From Bacillus sp. S3 (GTDB taxonomy: Bacteria; Bacillota; Bacilli; Bacillales; Cytobacillaceae), in the NCBI RefSeq assembly GCF_005154805.1, contig NZ_CP039727.1, positions 3,779,501-3,843,500 of the forward strand: 64,000 nucleotides of DNA. The letters are read 5' to 3'. The translations under genes and the position numbers were made by a program. This document shows, one piece after another, positions 37,517 through 46,936 of the stretch (position 1 is the first letter of the stretch; every line of letters begins with the position of its first letter). The notes below the pieces were generated by a model, which saw nothing but the letters and a program-made list of their open reading frames with translations, was not told the origin of the DNA and made no database searches.

Positions 37517-38514
37517 TATTTTGTTGATTGACGATGTTCAATTCTATGTGGAAGGACCACAATTTGATTTTCTGTTTTTTCCTTATTCATTAATTTGGTT
37601 AAGAGCCGCATCGCAACTGCACCAATATCATATAATGGCTGAACAATCGTTGTAAGTTGTGGACGTACCATAAGTGACAGCCTTGTATTGTCTGAAGTAA
37701 TGATTTCAAAGTCTTCAGGAATACTAAATCCTTTGTCCTGTGCCCCATGAACAACCCCGAGCGCCATTTCATCAGAACCCACTAAAATAGCTGTTGGTCT
37801 TTCAGCAGCCTCCATTAATTTGTCAAAGGCTTCAATCCCAGTGTCGTACGTATAATCTCCTTCAACAACAAGCTCTTCATTATACGGTAAACCAGCGTCT
37901 TGCAGCGCTCTTTGGTATCCTTTAAGTTTTTTCTGCGCATTTTTGGGTTCATGAAGCGGGCCGACAACAAATGCAATGTTCTTATGGCCTTTATCAATAA
38001 ATCCCTTAATAGAATCATAAACGGCTGCTTCGTAATCAATATTAACAGAAGGGATTTGATTAGACTCTTCGATTGAGCCTGCCAGTACAATAGGCACCGG
38101 TGATTTTTCAAATTCCTCAACATGATCAGCGGTAATATTTCCTCCCATAAACACAAGGCCATCCACTTGTTTCCCAAGCATGGTATTAAGTAAATGTAAT
38201 TCCTTATCTTTATTTTGGTCGGAATTGCTTAAAATGATATTGTATTTATACATTGTGGCAATATCTTCAATACCACGGGCTAATTCAGCGAAAAAGATAT
38301 TGGAGATATCCGGAATGATTACCCCTACTGTTGTTGTTTTTTTACTTGCAAGTCCTCTTGCCACGGCATTTGGACGATAGCCTAATCTTTCAATAACCTC
38401 TAACACTTTTTTCCGGGTCACAGGTTTAACATTTGGATTCCCATTGACTACACGGGAAACTGTAGCCATTGATACATTGGCTTCTCTTGCCACATCATAA
38501 ATTGTGATATTCAC
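37516..38514 (-). CDS. ccpA: Catabolite control protein A
   Basis: A 332-aa LacI/GalR regulator that binds cre sites with HPr-Ser46-P. The N-terminal helix-turn-helix [29 protein letters not shown] is followed by the hinge [10 protein letters not shown] and the periplasmic-binding-like core. I choose a GTG start (MNITIYD) with AGGAG 9-10 nt upstream. It likely acts on the cre candidates at ackA, acuA and the lyase gene here. The motPS genes that precede ccpA in B. subtilis are absent. Confidence 0.98.
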   Translation of the reverse strand: MNITIYDVAREANVSMATVSRVVNGNPNVKPVTRKKVLEVIERLGYRPNAVARGLASKKTTTVGVIIPDISNIFFAELARGIEDIATMYKYNIILSNSDQNKDKELHLLNTMLGKQVDGLVFMGGNITADHVEEFEKSPVPIVLAGSIEESNQIPSVNIDYEAAVYDSIKGFIDKGHKNIAFVVGPLHEPKNAQKKLKGYQRALQDAGLPYNEELVVEGDYTYDTGIEAFDKLMEAAERPTAILVGSDEMALGVVHGAQDKGFSIPEDFEIITSDNTRLSLMVRPQLTTIVQPLYDIGAVAMRLLTKLMNKEKTENQIVVLPHRIEHRQSTK

Positions 38515-38704
38515 GTATAACACTCTCCTAAAACGTACATTGTTTTCTTTATTTTACAACAGCTTGTGTAAACTTAGTCATTTTTGTTTAATGTTTGTGA
38601 GGACATAAACAATCTTAAATATGTACTTAATGATACGATAAGATTAGTAAAGCCGCAATTGCATTTGTCAATATTTTTTTAAAGACTTTTATATTAATCA
38701 AAAA

Positions 38705-38731
38705 TACCTTCTGCAATGAACCGCAGAAGGT
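38705..38731 (-). terminator. Terminator of aroA
   Basis: Stem ACCTTCTGC/GCAGAAGGT followed by ATTTTTG on the minus strand. Confidence 0.85.
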
Positions 38732-38751
38732 AAAATTGTATATATTCCATA

Positions 38752-39828
38752 TTAAATTTTCACAAAATTGGATGCAAGCAATTCGCTATAAAAATGGTCA
38801 AACTGTTCAAGATTCATTTGCTGCTGTGCATCAGAAAGGGCTACGGCAGGGTCCGGATGAACTTCGGCCATTACCCCATCAGCACCGATAGCAATCGCAG
38901 CTTTCGCGCAAGGAAGCAGCAAATCTCTTCTTCCTGTTGAGTGGGTTACATCGACCATTACAGGCAAATGGGTTTCTTGTTTTAAAATTGGAACCGCTGA
39001 AATATCAAGCGTATTTCTTGTTGCACGTTCATATGTCCTTATTCCACGCTCACAAAGAATGATTTGTCCATTTCCTTGTGCCATAATATATTCCGCAGCA
39101 TTGATAAATTCCTCGATTGTTGCAGAAATCCCTCTTTTAAGCAGTACAGGCTTTTTAACGGCACCGGCAGCTTTTAACAATTCAAAGTTCTGCATGTTGC
39201 GGGCACCAATTTGAATGACGTCAATATAATCAATAGCCATTTCAATATCAGCTGGATTCACAATCTCACTTATAACTGCCATATCAAATTCATCTGCCAC
39301 TCGCTTTAAAATCTTTAGGCCTTCTACCCCTAAGCCTTGGAAATCGTATGGAGAGGTTCTTGGTTTATAGGCACCGCCGCGTAATAGCTTTAAGCCTTTT
39401 TCTTTCATCGCTTTTGCGACAGTTGCTACCTGCTCATATGATTCTACAGCACATGGGCCAAAAACGAAGTGCTGCTTTCCATCTCCAATATTTTCACCCT
39501 TTAAGTTAACAAGCGTATTTTCTGGCTTCTTCTTTCTTGAGACAAGCAGTGCTTTTTCATGATCATCTTTTTGCAAATCTAATCCTGCTTTAAAAATTTC
39601 TTTGAAAAGATGATCGATGGTAGAATTTTCAAACGGTCCATCGTTATGTTCTTTAATCACTTCAAGCATTTTTCTTTCACGGACTGGGTCGTAACGATAC
39701 ACTCCTTGATTTCCTTTAACTCGTCCAATCTCTTGAACAAGCTGAGCTCTTTCATTAATAACCCTCAACAATTCTAAGTTAAGTTCATCTACCCGTGTCC
39801 TCAGTTGATCCAATTCATTATTGGTCAT
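38752..39828 (-). CDS. aroA: Bifunctional chorismate mutase / DAHP synthase
   Basis: A 358-aa enzyme, the length of B. subtilis AroA (AroG). Residues ~1-90 form an AroQ-type chorismate mutase domain, which also senses prephenate/chorismate for feedback. Residues ~105-358 form a type I-beta DAHP synthase ([46 protein letters not shown]). The start MTNNELDQL is supported by length and GGACGGGG upstream. The ~310-bp upstream region holds two promoters and a motif shared with the permease gene at 60214. Confidence 0.97.
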   Translation of the reverse strand: MTNNELDQLRTRVDELNLELLRVINERAQLVQEIGRVKGNQGVYRYDPVRERKMLEVIKEHNDGPFENSTIDHLFKEIFKAGLDLQKDDHEKALLVSRKKKPENTLVNLKGENIGDGKQHFVFGPCAVESYEQVATVAKAMKEKGLKLLRGGAYKPRTSPYDFQGLGVEGLKILKRVADEFDMAVISEIVNPADIEMAIDYIDVIQIGARNMQNFELLKAAGAVKKPVLLKRGISATIEEFINAAEYIMAQGNGQIILCERGIRTYERATRNTLDISAVPILKQETHLPVMVDVTHSTGRRDLLLPCAKAAIAIGADGVMAEVHPDPAVALSDAQQQMNLEQFDHFYSELLASNFVKI

Positions 39829-39955
39829 TATTCGTCCCCGTCCTTTCATTTGCAAATCATTTATCACCTAAGTACATAGATGTATTTTCTGGCATAACTA
39901 GATGATTTACAAGCATAAAGTTTTAAAGTTTTCAATTTTTTAATAATTAGGGTTT

Positions 39956-39984
39956 ATTATAGCTGAAATGTATTCTCTTGTCAC
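39956..39984 (-). promoter_or_regulatory. Proximal promoter of aroA
   Basis: On the minus strand GTGACA, 17-bp spacer, perfect TATAAT. It lies about 128 bp upstream of the aroA start. Confidence 0.7.
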
Positions 39985-40002
39985 TAATTTTTTCTTTATC
40001 AA

Positions 40003-40025
40003 TTAAACGCTTTTAAGTGCTAAAG
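40003..40025 (-). promoter_or_regulatory. 23-bp element upstream of aroA, shared with the permease gene
   Basis: On the minus strand the element reads CTTTAGCACTTAAAAGCG followed by TTTAA. It is identical at 22 of 23 positions to 60163-60185. It lies between the two aroA promoters, at about +14 to +36 of the distal one. The interior has dyad symmetry (CGCTT-AA-AAGCG in the other copy). Confidence 0.6.
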
Positions 40026-40045
40026 CGACCAATCTATAATAGAGT

Positions 40046-40074
40046 ATTATATGCTAATTTTCTCGATCTGTTCA
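40046..40074 (-). promoter_or_regulatory. Distal promoter of aroA
   Basis: On the minus strand TGAACA, 17-bp spacer, perfect TATAAT. The -35 matches 4 of 6. Confidence 0.55.
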
Positions 40075-40100
40075 TCAACACACACTTAAATTTATAATTA

Positions 40101-40128
40101 AATGAGGATGAACTATTCACCCTCATTT
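40101..40128. terminator. Terminator of ytxJ
   Basis: Stem AATGAGG/CCTCATT. The better T-run is on the plus strand; on the minus strand the hairpin follows ytxJ with a TTTAATT tail. Confidence 0.6.
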
Positions 40129-40140
40129 TTTTAATTGTTT

Positions 40141-40473
40141 TTATTGAGTTCCACCGCTGGCACTTGCTAACGAACGATTGGTTATTTTCCAGTGTGAGGC
40201 ATTCCATAATGGTTCTCCGTTTGCAAAGAGAATCGCTTGTGGGGACTCGTGCTTAATCTGAAATCTTTCCGCGATCTCGTTCGATAACGGTCGTGAATCT
40301 TGAACCGCTATATAAAACGTTGGAACCCCATGATTTTCATTGGAGAATTTTTCATACTCCTGATATGCTGCATGGCTAATTGGACATGTTAAACTGTGCT
40401 TCAAAAGGTAAAATTTGCTTTCATTTGCAATTAATTGATCAAATTGTTCAACGGACTCAATTTTTTCAAGCAT
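40141..40473 (-). CDS. ytxJ: Bacillithiol-system redox protein YtxJ
   Basis: A 110-aa thioredoxin-fold protein with a single redox Cys in KHSLTCPISHAAY, as in monothiol glutaredoxins. YtxJ proteins are associated with bacillithiol-linked disulfide handling in Firmicutes. It is the last gene of the stress operon ytxG-ytxH-ytxJ, here separated from ytxH by a hairpin. Confidence 0.92.
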   Translation of the reverse strand: MLEKIESVEQFDQLIANESKFYLLKHSLTCPISHAAYQEYEKFSNENHGVPTFYIAVQDSRPLSNEIAERFQIKHESPQAILFANGEPLWNASHWKITNRSLASASGGTQ

Positions 40474-40497
40474 GTAAAAACCTCCAATTAATAGATA

Positions 40498-40531
40498 AAC
40501 GGTGAAGTAATTTTATCACTTCACCGTTTTT
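40498..40531 (-). terminator. Terminator-like hairpin between ytxH and ytxJ
   Basis: A 12-bp stem AAACGGTGAAGT/ACTTCACCGTTT. The minus-strand tail is TTTATC, so it may be a partial terminator or an mRNA stabiliser between co-directional genes. Confidence 0.65.
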
Positions 40532-40542
40532 ATCACAAATAA

Positions 40543-41040
40543 TTAAATTTTTACCTTGCTCTCTTCTTCATCAAAAGCCTTTTGCGCCTCTTCTAATTTT
40601 CTTCTTATTTCGCTGCTGTCAAGGGGTTTGAGTTTAATCGATTTCTTCTTGGCTTCTGAAGCTTCTTTTGAGTTATGAATAGGAATGTAGATTAATTCCG
40701 ATTCTTCCACTGTTTCCTCTGAATTCGCGGATTTCCCCTTTACCTTATTTAATAAGCCTGAAGATTGCTGTACGATTCCTTGCGAAAGCGAGGATGTTTT
40801 AGACATGAATTCATTACCCTTACTCATCACATTTTCCCGCAATTGACCAGACTTGTCCATAATTGAACCTGCTTGATTACTCAATGTAACCCGCAGTTCC
40901 TTGCCGGTCTTGGGAGCCAAGAAAAGTGCCGCAGCGGCTCCGACCACACCGCCGATTAACGCACCAAGTAAAAAGCTATTAGAAGACTCCTCATTGCGGC
41001 TTTGATTCGTATCTCTTGATTCATATTCTCTACTGGACAT
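40543..41040 (-). CDS. ytxH: General stress protein YtxH
   Basis: A 165-aa protein with one Gly/Ala-rich transmembrane segment (FLLGALIGGVVGAAAALFLAP, ~residues 22-42) followed by the YtxH-family motif KTGKELR. The rest is a charged, helical region. The biochemical role is unknown; in B. subtilis it is induced by general stress through sigma-B. It starts 19 nt after ytxG. Confidence 0.92.
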   Translation of the reverse strand: MSSREYESRDTNQSRNEESSNSFLLGALIGGVVGAAAALFLAPKTGKELRVTLSNQAGSIMDKSGQLRENVMSKGNEFMSKTSSLSQGIVQQSSGLLNKVKGKSANSEETVEESELIYIPIHNSKEASEAKKKSIKLKPLDSSEIRRKLEEAQKAFDEEESKVKI

Positions 41041-41059
41041 TTTATTAACCTCCTTTTTA

Positions 41060-41521
41060 TTAGTGAGCCCTTACCCTTTGTTTTTCTTGTGAACTTACTT
41101 CCCCTTTTAATTGCTTTCTAGCCTGCCACTTATCCTTTAATTCAAGAAGAATATTACCCCATTGCACAATTTGTGAGATTTTCTCTTTACTCTCTTCTAC
41201 CTGTTGATCAACAGAATTGGTAATGTTTTTAAGAGTTCCATTAAATTGTGAAACAGTAGTGCCTACATCCTTCACGGCTTCCACCACACTATTTAAACTT
41301 TCAGATTTCTGCTGAATATCTTCAGCAAGGGCATTTGTCTTTTGTAAAAGTAACGTGGTTTCAGTTGTTACGCCATCCAATTGTTTTTCTAAGCCCGTCA
41401 ATGTGTTCGAAACACTAGTCAGTGTAACTTGAAGTGATTTGAGTGTTGTCGATAAGTAGATGACAAGCACAAAAAACGCAATTGCTATCAATGCTACGCT
41501 TAAATATAAAATAATTTGCAT
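41060..41521 (-). CDS. ytxG: DUF948 protein YtxG
   Basis: A 153-aa protein with an N-terminal membrane anchor (~residues 3-25, IILYLSVALIAIAFFVLVIYL) and a helical, coiled-coil-like DUF948 region. The start MQIILYLS has GGAGG upstream. First gene of the ytxGHJ stress operon, with a sigma-B-like promoter. Confidence 0.9.
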   Translation of the reverse strand: MQIILYLSVALIAIAFFVLVIYLSTTLKSLQVTLTSVSNTLTGLEKQLDGVTTETTLLLQKTNALAEDIQQKSESLNSVVEAVKDVGTTVSQFNGTLKNITNSVDQQVEESKEKISQIVQWGNILLELKDKWQARKQLKGEVSSQEKQRVRAH

Positions 41522-41554
41522 CGTGCACCTCCGCCTTAATTCTATCATTATGTA

Positions 41555-41579
41555 TTACCCATCCAATAAGGTTATAAAC
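41555..41579 (-). promoter_or_regulatory. Sigma-B-like promoter of ytxGHJ
   Basis: On the minus strand GTTTAT, a 13-bp spacer, then GGGTAA. One mismatch in each hexamer to the sigma-B consensus (GTTTAA-N12-15-GGGTAT). The operon is sigma-B dependent in B. subtilis. Confidence 0.7.
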
Positions 41580-41733
41580 CTCGCTCAATATCTTATACTA
41601 CTTCCCTATTTCTGTCTTGTTTTCCTGCTATAAATTTAAAATTTTGTCCTAACTGTTTATTGTCATTTCAACTTTTCCGCTGGATTCGGGTACAATAGAA
41701 ATGGAAGTTATTTTTGTTGTTGGAGGCGTTAGT

Positions 41734-42849
41734 GTGAAGGATCTTCGTATCGAGAAACTAGCAAAAAATTTAATTAATTATTCTGTTCAGCTACAAAAAG
41801 GTGAAAAGGTACTAATTGAAAACTTCGGTCTGCAGCGTGAACTTGTTACTGCCCTTGTCAATGAGGCCTATGCCGCAGGAGGTTACCCTTTTGTACTTTT
41901 AAAAGACCATCAGGTTGACCGTTCATTGCTATTAGGTGCACAAGAAGAACAATTTAGCCTGATAGCCGATTTTGAAGCAAATGTAATGAGTAAAATGGAT
42001 GCATACATAGGCCTGCGCTCTGGCGATAACATCAATGAGCATGCAGATGTCCCGGATGAGAAAATGAAGATTCACGGCAATACGATTGGCAAAAAGGTGC
42101 ACCGTGATATTCGTGTTCCAAAAACTAAATGGGTTGTTCTCAGATACCCAACCTCTAACATGGCTCAATTAGCAAAAATGAGTACAGAGGCATTTGAAAA
42201 CTTTTACTTTGATGTTTGTAACCTGGATTACAGTCAAATGGACCAAGCAATGGACAGCCTTGTAGAATTGATGAACCGAACGGACAAGGTTCGCCTCACA
42301 GGACCCGGTACAGACCTCAACTTCTCGATTAAGGATATTCCTGCGATTAAGTGTGCCGGCAGATTAAATATACCAGACGGCGAGGTTTATACTGCACCTG
42401 TTCGTGAATCGGTTAATGGCGTGATCACTTATAACACCCCTTCCCCCTACCAAGGATTCACGTTTGAAAATGTGAAGCTTACATTTAAGGATGGCAAAAT
42501 TGTCGAAGCAGAATCCAATGATACCAGCCGAATTAATAAAATCTTTGATACGGATGAAGGGGCACGTTATGTTGGGGAATTTGCGATTGGCGTAAATCCA
42601 TTTATCCTGACTCCAATGCAAGACATTCTTTTCGATGAAAAGATTTGCGGCAGTTTCCACTTTACCCCTGGCCAATGCTATGATGATGCTTTTAATGGAA
42701 ATCATTCGAATATCCATTGGGATATGGTCAATATCCAGCGCCCGGAATACGGCGGCGGAGAAATCTATTTTGATGATGTATTAATTCGAAAAGATGGCTT
42801 ATTTGTATTGCCGGAATTAGTAGTATTGAATCCAGAAAATCTTAAATAA
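41734..42849 (+). CDS. M29-family metalloaminopeptidase
   Basis: A 371-aa aminopeptidase of the AmpS/PepS (M29) family. The metal- and substrate-site region includes VRESVNGVITYNTPS, EFAIGVNPF and GQCYDDAFNGNHSNIHWDMV. The start is taken as GTG with GGAGG 7 nt upstream (GTGAAGGATCTTCG); the ATG 33 nt earlier has no site. It is cytosolic and shares a bidirectional terminator with convergent murC. Confidence 0.9.
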   Translation: MKDLRIEKLAKNLINYSVQLQKGEKVLIENFGLQRELVTALVNEAYAAGGYPFVLLKDHQVDRSLLLGAQEEQFSLIADFEANVMSKMDAYIGLRSGDNINEHADVPDEKMKIHGNTIGKKVHRDIRVPKTKWVVLRYPTSNMAQLAKMSTEAFENFYFDVCNLDYSQMDQAMDSLVELMNRTDKVRLTGPGTDLNFSIKDIPAIKCAGRLNIPDGEVYTAPVRESVNGVITYNTPSPYQGFTFENVKLTFKDGKIVEAESNDTSRINKIFDTDEGARYVGEFAIGVNPFILTPMQDILFDEKICGSFHFTPGQCYDDAFNGNHSNIHWDMVNIQRPEYGGGEIYFDDVLIRKDGLFVLPELVVLNPENLK

Positions 42850-42852
42850 TTG

Positions 42853-42885
42853 AAAAGGATGCCAGCGCAATGCCGGCATCCTTTT
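42853..42885. terminator. Bidirectional terminator between the M29 gene and murC
   Basis: Stem AAAAGGATGCC/GGCATCCTTTT with T-run on the plus strand. It ends seven bases before the murC stop. Confidence 0.85.
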
Positions 42886-42891
42886 TATAAA

Positions 42892-44190
42892 TTATGAAAG
42901 TTGCTTTTCATACGATTCCTGAAATTTTTGGATGTCTCCTGCTCCCATAAAAATAATCACACTGCGGTCATGTTCGTTTAATACAGCAGTATTTTCTTCA
43001 GAAATGATTTCAGCGCCGGTAATTTTTTCCTGCAAATCTTGGATTGTCAGCTTTCCATGATTTTCCCTCGCGGAGCCAAAAATCTCACATAAATAGGTTT
43101 GATCTGCCTGGCGCAAGCTTTCGGCAAAATCCTCTAAAAATGCCTGTGTCCGTGTAAAAGTATGAGGCTGAAAGACAGCAATAATTTTTCGGTCTGGATA
43201 TTTCTGCCGGGCTGCCTCAATTGTTGCCTTAATTTCAGTTGGATGATGGGCATAATCATCGATTAATATTTGTGAACCAACACTTTTTTCAGAGAATCTT
43301 CTTTTTACACCTTGGAACGTTAATAAATGTTCCTTCACTATTTCTACATCAATTTCTTCGTAATGACATAAACCAATGACAGCTAATGCATTTAATACAC
43401 TATGGTCGCCAAAAGTTGGAATCGAAAATGTATCATAGAAAGTATTGCGAATAAAAACATCAAAGGTCGTTCCATTAGTTGTTTTGACAAGATTTTTTGC
43501 CTGATAGTCATTTTCTTCGCCAAATCCATAGAAAAGAACGGGAACCTTCGCTTGAATTTTTTGCAGATGTTCATCATCACCATAAGCAAAAATCCCTTTT
43601 TTTACTTGGACCGCCATTTCCTGGAATGCGAAAAAAACATCATCAATATTGGCAAAATAGTCGGGGTGATCAAAATCAATATTTGTCATGATTGCATAAT
43701 CCGGAAAGTACGATAAAAAGTGTCTCCTATATTCACATGCTTCAAATACAAAATACTCCGCACCTTCTTCACCTTTACCAGTTCCGTCACCGATTAAAAA
43801 GGATGTGGGCTTTGCACCTGCAATTGTATGTGCAAGCAGTCCTGTTGTGGACGTTTTCCCGTGTGCACCAGTAATAGCAATGCTTATAAAGTTTTGCATA
43901 AAATCGCCTAAAAAGCGATGGTACCGTACGATCGGAAGTCCCAGCTTCATAGCTTCCTGAATTTCTTCATGCGTATCAGGAAATGCATTTCCTGCAATAA
44001 TGGTTAATCCCGGCTTGATGTTTTCCTTTTGAAAGGGAAGAATCGTAATCCCCGATTTTTCTAGGGCATCCTGGGTAAAAAAGTGCTTTTCGACATCGGA
44101 GCCTTGCACTTGAAATTTCATATCATGTAGAACTTGTGCGAGAGCACTCATTCCAGACCCCTTAATACCTACAAAATGGTAAATAGTCAT
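42892..44190 (-). CDS. murC: UDP-N-acetylmuramate-L-alanine ligase
   Basis: A 432-aa Mur ligase (the B. subtilis length) that adds L-Ala to UDP-MurNAc. The UDP-binding N-terminus is [14 protein letters not shown], the ATP-binding loop [10 protein letters not shown], and the C-terminal region has [10 protein letters not shown]. The start MTIYHFVG has TTGGAGG upstream. The 246 bp between murC and sftA holds no recognisable gene. The neighbour order is as in B. subtilis. Confidence 0.97.
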   Translation of the reverse strand: MTIYHFVGIKGSGMSALAQVLHDMKFQVQGSDVEKHFFTQDALEKSGITILPFQKENIKPGLTIIAGNAFPDTHEEIQEAMKLGLPIVRYHRFLGDFMQNFISIAITGAHGKTSTTGLLAHTIAGAKPTSFLIGDGTGKGEEGAEYFVFEACEYRRHFLSYFPDYAIMTNIDFDHPDYFANIDDVFFAFQEMAVQVKKGIFAYGDDEHLQKIQAKVPVLFYGFGEENDYQAKNLVKTTNGTTFDVFIRNTFYDTFSIPTFGDHSVLNALAVIGLCHYEEIDVEIVKEHLLTFQGVKRRFSEKSVGSQILIDDYAHHPTEIKATIEAARQKYPDRKIIAVFQPHTFTRTQAFLEDFAESLRQADQTYLCEIFGSARENHGKLTIQDLQEKITGAEIISEENTAVLNEHDRSVIIFMGAGDIQKFQESYEKQLS

Positions 44191-44436
44191 AGAAGAACCT
44201 CCAACCAAACGTAATACTGTAAAACAGTATATGACATCTGTCTGTATTTGCTAATTGTCTTGAGAATCTCAAAAACGTTTAAGATTTATTTATCATTAAT
44301 GAAAATCATTTAATTATTATACCATTGTTCTCTTATAAAAACTATTTGTTACTTTATAAATTACATACTCGAAGTTTATATCCACTTTATTATTTGTTCC
44401 AATAACTAAAGAATACAATGGTTTAGTGAAAATATA

Positions 44437-46773
44437 CTAGTCGGAAATAGCCTCCAAATCCGCAGCTGTTATCAAAACGTCACGAGGTTTGCTTCCATTG
44501 GCACCCGTAATATAGCCGTTTTTTTCGAGCAGGTCCATTAACCGTGCGGCACGGTTATAACCAATTTTAAACCGTCTTTGCAAGCTTGAGGTAGAAGCGC
44601 CTCCTTGATCAACAATAAATTCACAGGCCTCAAAAAATAGTTCGTCTTCCTCTTCCGTAACTTGCGCTTTTTTAAGTAATTCTTCTTGCTCGAACAGGTA
44701 TTCAGGCTCCCTCTGCTCTCTCACATGGGCAACAACCAGATCAATCTCTTCATCAGAAACATATGTGCCTTGTAAGCGTACTGGTTTTGATGAGCCATTT
44801 TCTAAAAATAGCATATCGCCGCGGCCAAGCAATTTCTCAGCCCCGCTAATATCAATAATCGTACGAGAATCTACCTGAGAAGAAACTGAAAAGGCAATCC
44901 GGGTAGGAATATTTGCTTTAATTAATCCGGTGATGACATCCACTGATGGTCTTTGCGTAGCTAAAATCAAATGAATCCCGCAGGCTCTAGCCTTTTGGGC
45001 AATCCGGCAAACTGCTTCTTCTACATCTGCCGGGGACATCATCATCAAATCAGCTAACTCATCAATAATAATCACAATAAACGGCAGTTTGTCTGAGTAG
45101 CGCTTATGCTTTATCGCCAGTTCATTAAATCGGCCAATATCGCGAACACCTGTATGAGCAAATAGCTCATAGCGTCTTTCCATTTCATCTACAGCCCATT
45201 TTAACGCCGCTGTTGCCGCCTTCACATCTGTGATCACGGGGCTGACTAAGTGCGGAATCCGATTATATGGTGCAAGCTCTACCATTTTAGGATCAATCAA
45301 TAATAGCTTTACATCTTCTGGACGGGCCTTATATATCAAACTAACCAAAATAGAGTTAATGCAAACACTCTTTCCCGACCCGGTCGCACCTGCGATTAAT
45401 CCGTGCGGCATTTTCTTCAAGTCGGTAACAATAGGGTTCCCGGCAATATCAAGACCAAGAACCGCCGTTAATGGTGAGGGAGAATCACTGAAAACACTGC
45501 TCCCGATAATTTCATTAATAAGAACAGGTCTTGACTTATGATTAGGCACCTCAATTCCAATCGTATGTTTTCCCGGAATAGGCGCTTCAATCCGGATATC
45601 CCTTGCGGCAAGGCTTAATTTTATATCATCACTTAAGTTTGTGATTTTGTTTACTTTTACACCTGGCTCTGGCTGTACTTCAAAGCGTGTAACCGACGGT
45701 CCTTGTGTCACATTGACAACACTTGCGCCGACATTAAAATTTCGCAATGTTTGATTTAAAAGCTCTTCTTGCTCAAGTAACCATCCCTGGTCACGGACCT
45801 CTGTTACCGGAGGGTTTAATAAATTTGATTTTGGCAGTATATAGGTACTATCATTCAAACTTTCGTTTTCATTATTTTCTAAAGGTTTTATAAGCAGATT
45901 AACTATTTCTACCGCTTTTTTCTCTTTTTCTCCGGCAGCTTTCTGTTCCATTTCCCTCGTTCGCTTTTTCTCTTCCCATTTTTGTTTATCCTGCTTTAGC
46001 ATCATCACATTGAATGGCAACTTCGAACGTTTTTGGGCAGGTATTTCTGGGTCAGATACAATTTCAGGTTCGGGTTCAGGTTCGAGTTCGGATTCGAATT
46101 CAAGTTCGGGTTCGGTTTCCGGTTCAGGTTCGGATTCGAATTCAGGTTCGGGTTCAGGAAAAGACTCTTCCACTGCTTCAACTTGTTCCACATGTTCTTC
46201 AAGCAAGGTTTCTTCAGCTTGAAAAATTTCCTCTAACGCAGGAGAAGATGTTTCAATTAGAATCTCTGTTACGGAAGCTGGAGTTTCCACATCAGCCTCA
46301 ATAAGATGATCAACCCCGTTTTCAAAATCCTCTTGTAAAAAACGGCTCAATTCATGCTCCACAATTGTATCCGACTTTTTTGGCCTATTAAAGCCAAAAA
46401 CAGGAGAAGGAATTTCAGTTGGATGAAACGGTCCCCTTGATCTAGACACCTGTTCCTTCATTTTATTCGTCACTTCTTTTTTTACAGGCGTTACCAAAGG
46501 CTTTTCTGTTCGTCCTTGTTTTTCTGGAAGCTGCGCTGTTCTTTTTGGACGTACGCTTTCCTGCTTATCCTTTTGAAGGACCCTCGGCGGACGAGCTGGA
46601 AGATTACCGCCCTTAGGGTATTGATACGATATTCTCGTGTCCAAATCCTTTAAACTATCAATTTGATTTTGTGGTGGAAGGGTTTCCTGGTAGTGAGGAT
46701 GTATCCTTACCTCGTTATACTCTTCTTCCTCATCTTTTTTAAACTTTTGAAAAAAGTTTTGGATCCAACTCAA
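44437..46773 (-). CDS. sftA: DNA translocase SftA (soluble FtsK family)
   Basis: A 778-aa cytoplasmic FtsK/SpoIIIE-family motor that clears chromosome DNA from the division septum. There are no N-terminal transmembrane segments. The ATPase has Walker A GATGSGKSVC and Walker B IVIIIDELADLMM, and a C-terminal winged-helix gamma domain (RRFKIGYNRAARLMDLLE). The N-terminal linker contains an acidic Glu/Pro repeat at 46055-46160. The probable start is TTG (MSWIQNFFQKF), though a GTG nine bases earlier is possible. Confidence 0.94.
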   Translation of the reverse strand: MSWIQNFFQKFKKDEEEEYNEVRIHPHYQETLPPQNQIDSLKDLDTRISYQYPKGGNLPARPPRVLQKDKQESVRPKRTAQLPEKQGRTEKPLVTPVKKEVTNKMKEQVSRSRGPFHPTEIPSPVFGFNRPKKSDTIVEHELSRFLQEDFENGVDHLIEADVETPASVTEILIETSSPALEEIFQAEETLLEEHVEQVEAVEESFPEPEPEFESEPEPETEPELEFESELEPEPEPEIVSDPEIPAQKRSKLPFNVMMLKQDKQKWEEKKRTREMEQKAAGEKEKKAVEIVNLLIKPLENNENESLNDSTYILPKSNLLNPPVTEVRDQGWLLEQEELLNQTLRNFNVGASVVNVTQGPSVTRFEVQPEPGVKVNKITNLSDDIKLSLAARDIRIEAPIPGKHTIGIEVPNHKSRPVLINEIIGSSVFSDSPSPLTAVLGLDIAGNPIVTDLKKMPHGLIAGATGSGKSVCINSILVSLIYKARPEDVKLLLIDPKMVELAPYNRIPHLVSPVITDVKAATAALKWAVDEMERRYELFAHTGVRDIGRFNELAIKHKRYSDKLPFIVIIIDELADLMMMSPADVEEAVCRIAQKARACGIHLILATQRPSVDVITGLIKANIPTRIAFSVSSQVDSRTIIDISGAEKLLGRGDMLFLENGSSKPVRLQGTYVSDEEIDLVVAHVREQREPEYLFEQEELLKKAQVTEEEDELFFEACEFIVDQGGASTSSLQRRFKIGYNRAARLMDLLEKNGYITGANGSKPRDVLITAADLEAISD
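46055..46160 (-). repeat. Glu/Pro-rich low-complexity tract within sftA
   Basis: The DNA consists of tandem GA-rich hexamer-like units (plus-strand GGTTCG/GATTCG/AGTTCG). They encode alternating E-P, E-F, E-S and E-L dipeptides over ~35 residues. This looks like slippage-prone linker expansion. Confidence 0.85.
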
Positions 46774-46890
46774 AACTATCACTCTTTCTTTTTAAACTAT
46801 TTTCTATTTTATCAGTAATTGATATTTTTTCGAGATAATTCTTTAGAATGAGTCGAAATATGTTCCAATTGGATATATACGGTACGTTTT

Positions 46891-46921
46891 CATGAAAAAA
46901 GACCACTTTTTGAGGTGATCC
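46891..46921 (-). terminator. Terminator of ytpQ
   Basis: Minus strand GGATCACC/GTGGTC imperfect stem with T6 tail, after the ytpQ stop. Confidence 0.65.
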
Positions 46922-46936
46922 TTTTTCTGATCTTCT

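Noticed and set aside
39956..40140. Tryptophan or T-box type attenuator for aroA
   Set aside because: There is no T-box core sequence, no terminator before the start and no leader peptide rich in aromatic codons.
46010..46304. Ser/Gly-rich and Phe-rich ORFs opposite sftA
   Set aside because: They are antisense frames of the Glu/Pro tandem repeat, have no start signals and exist in several frames at once.
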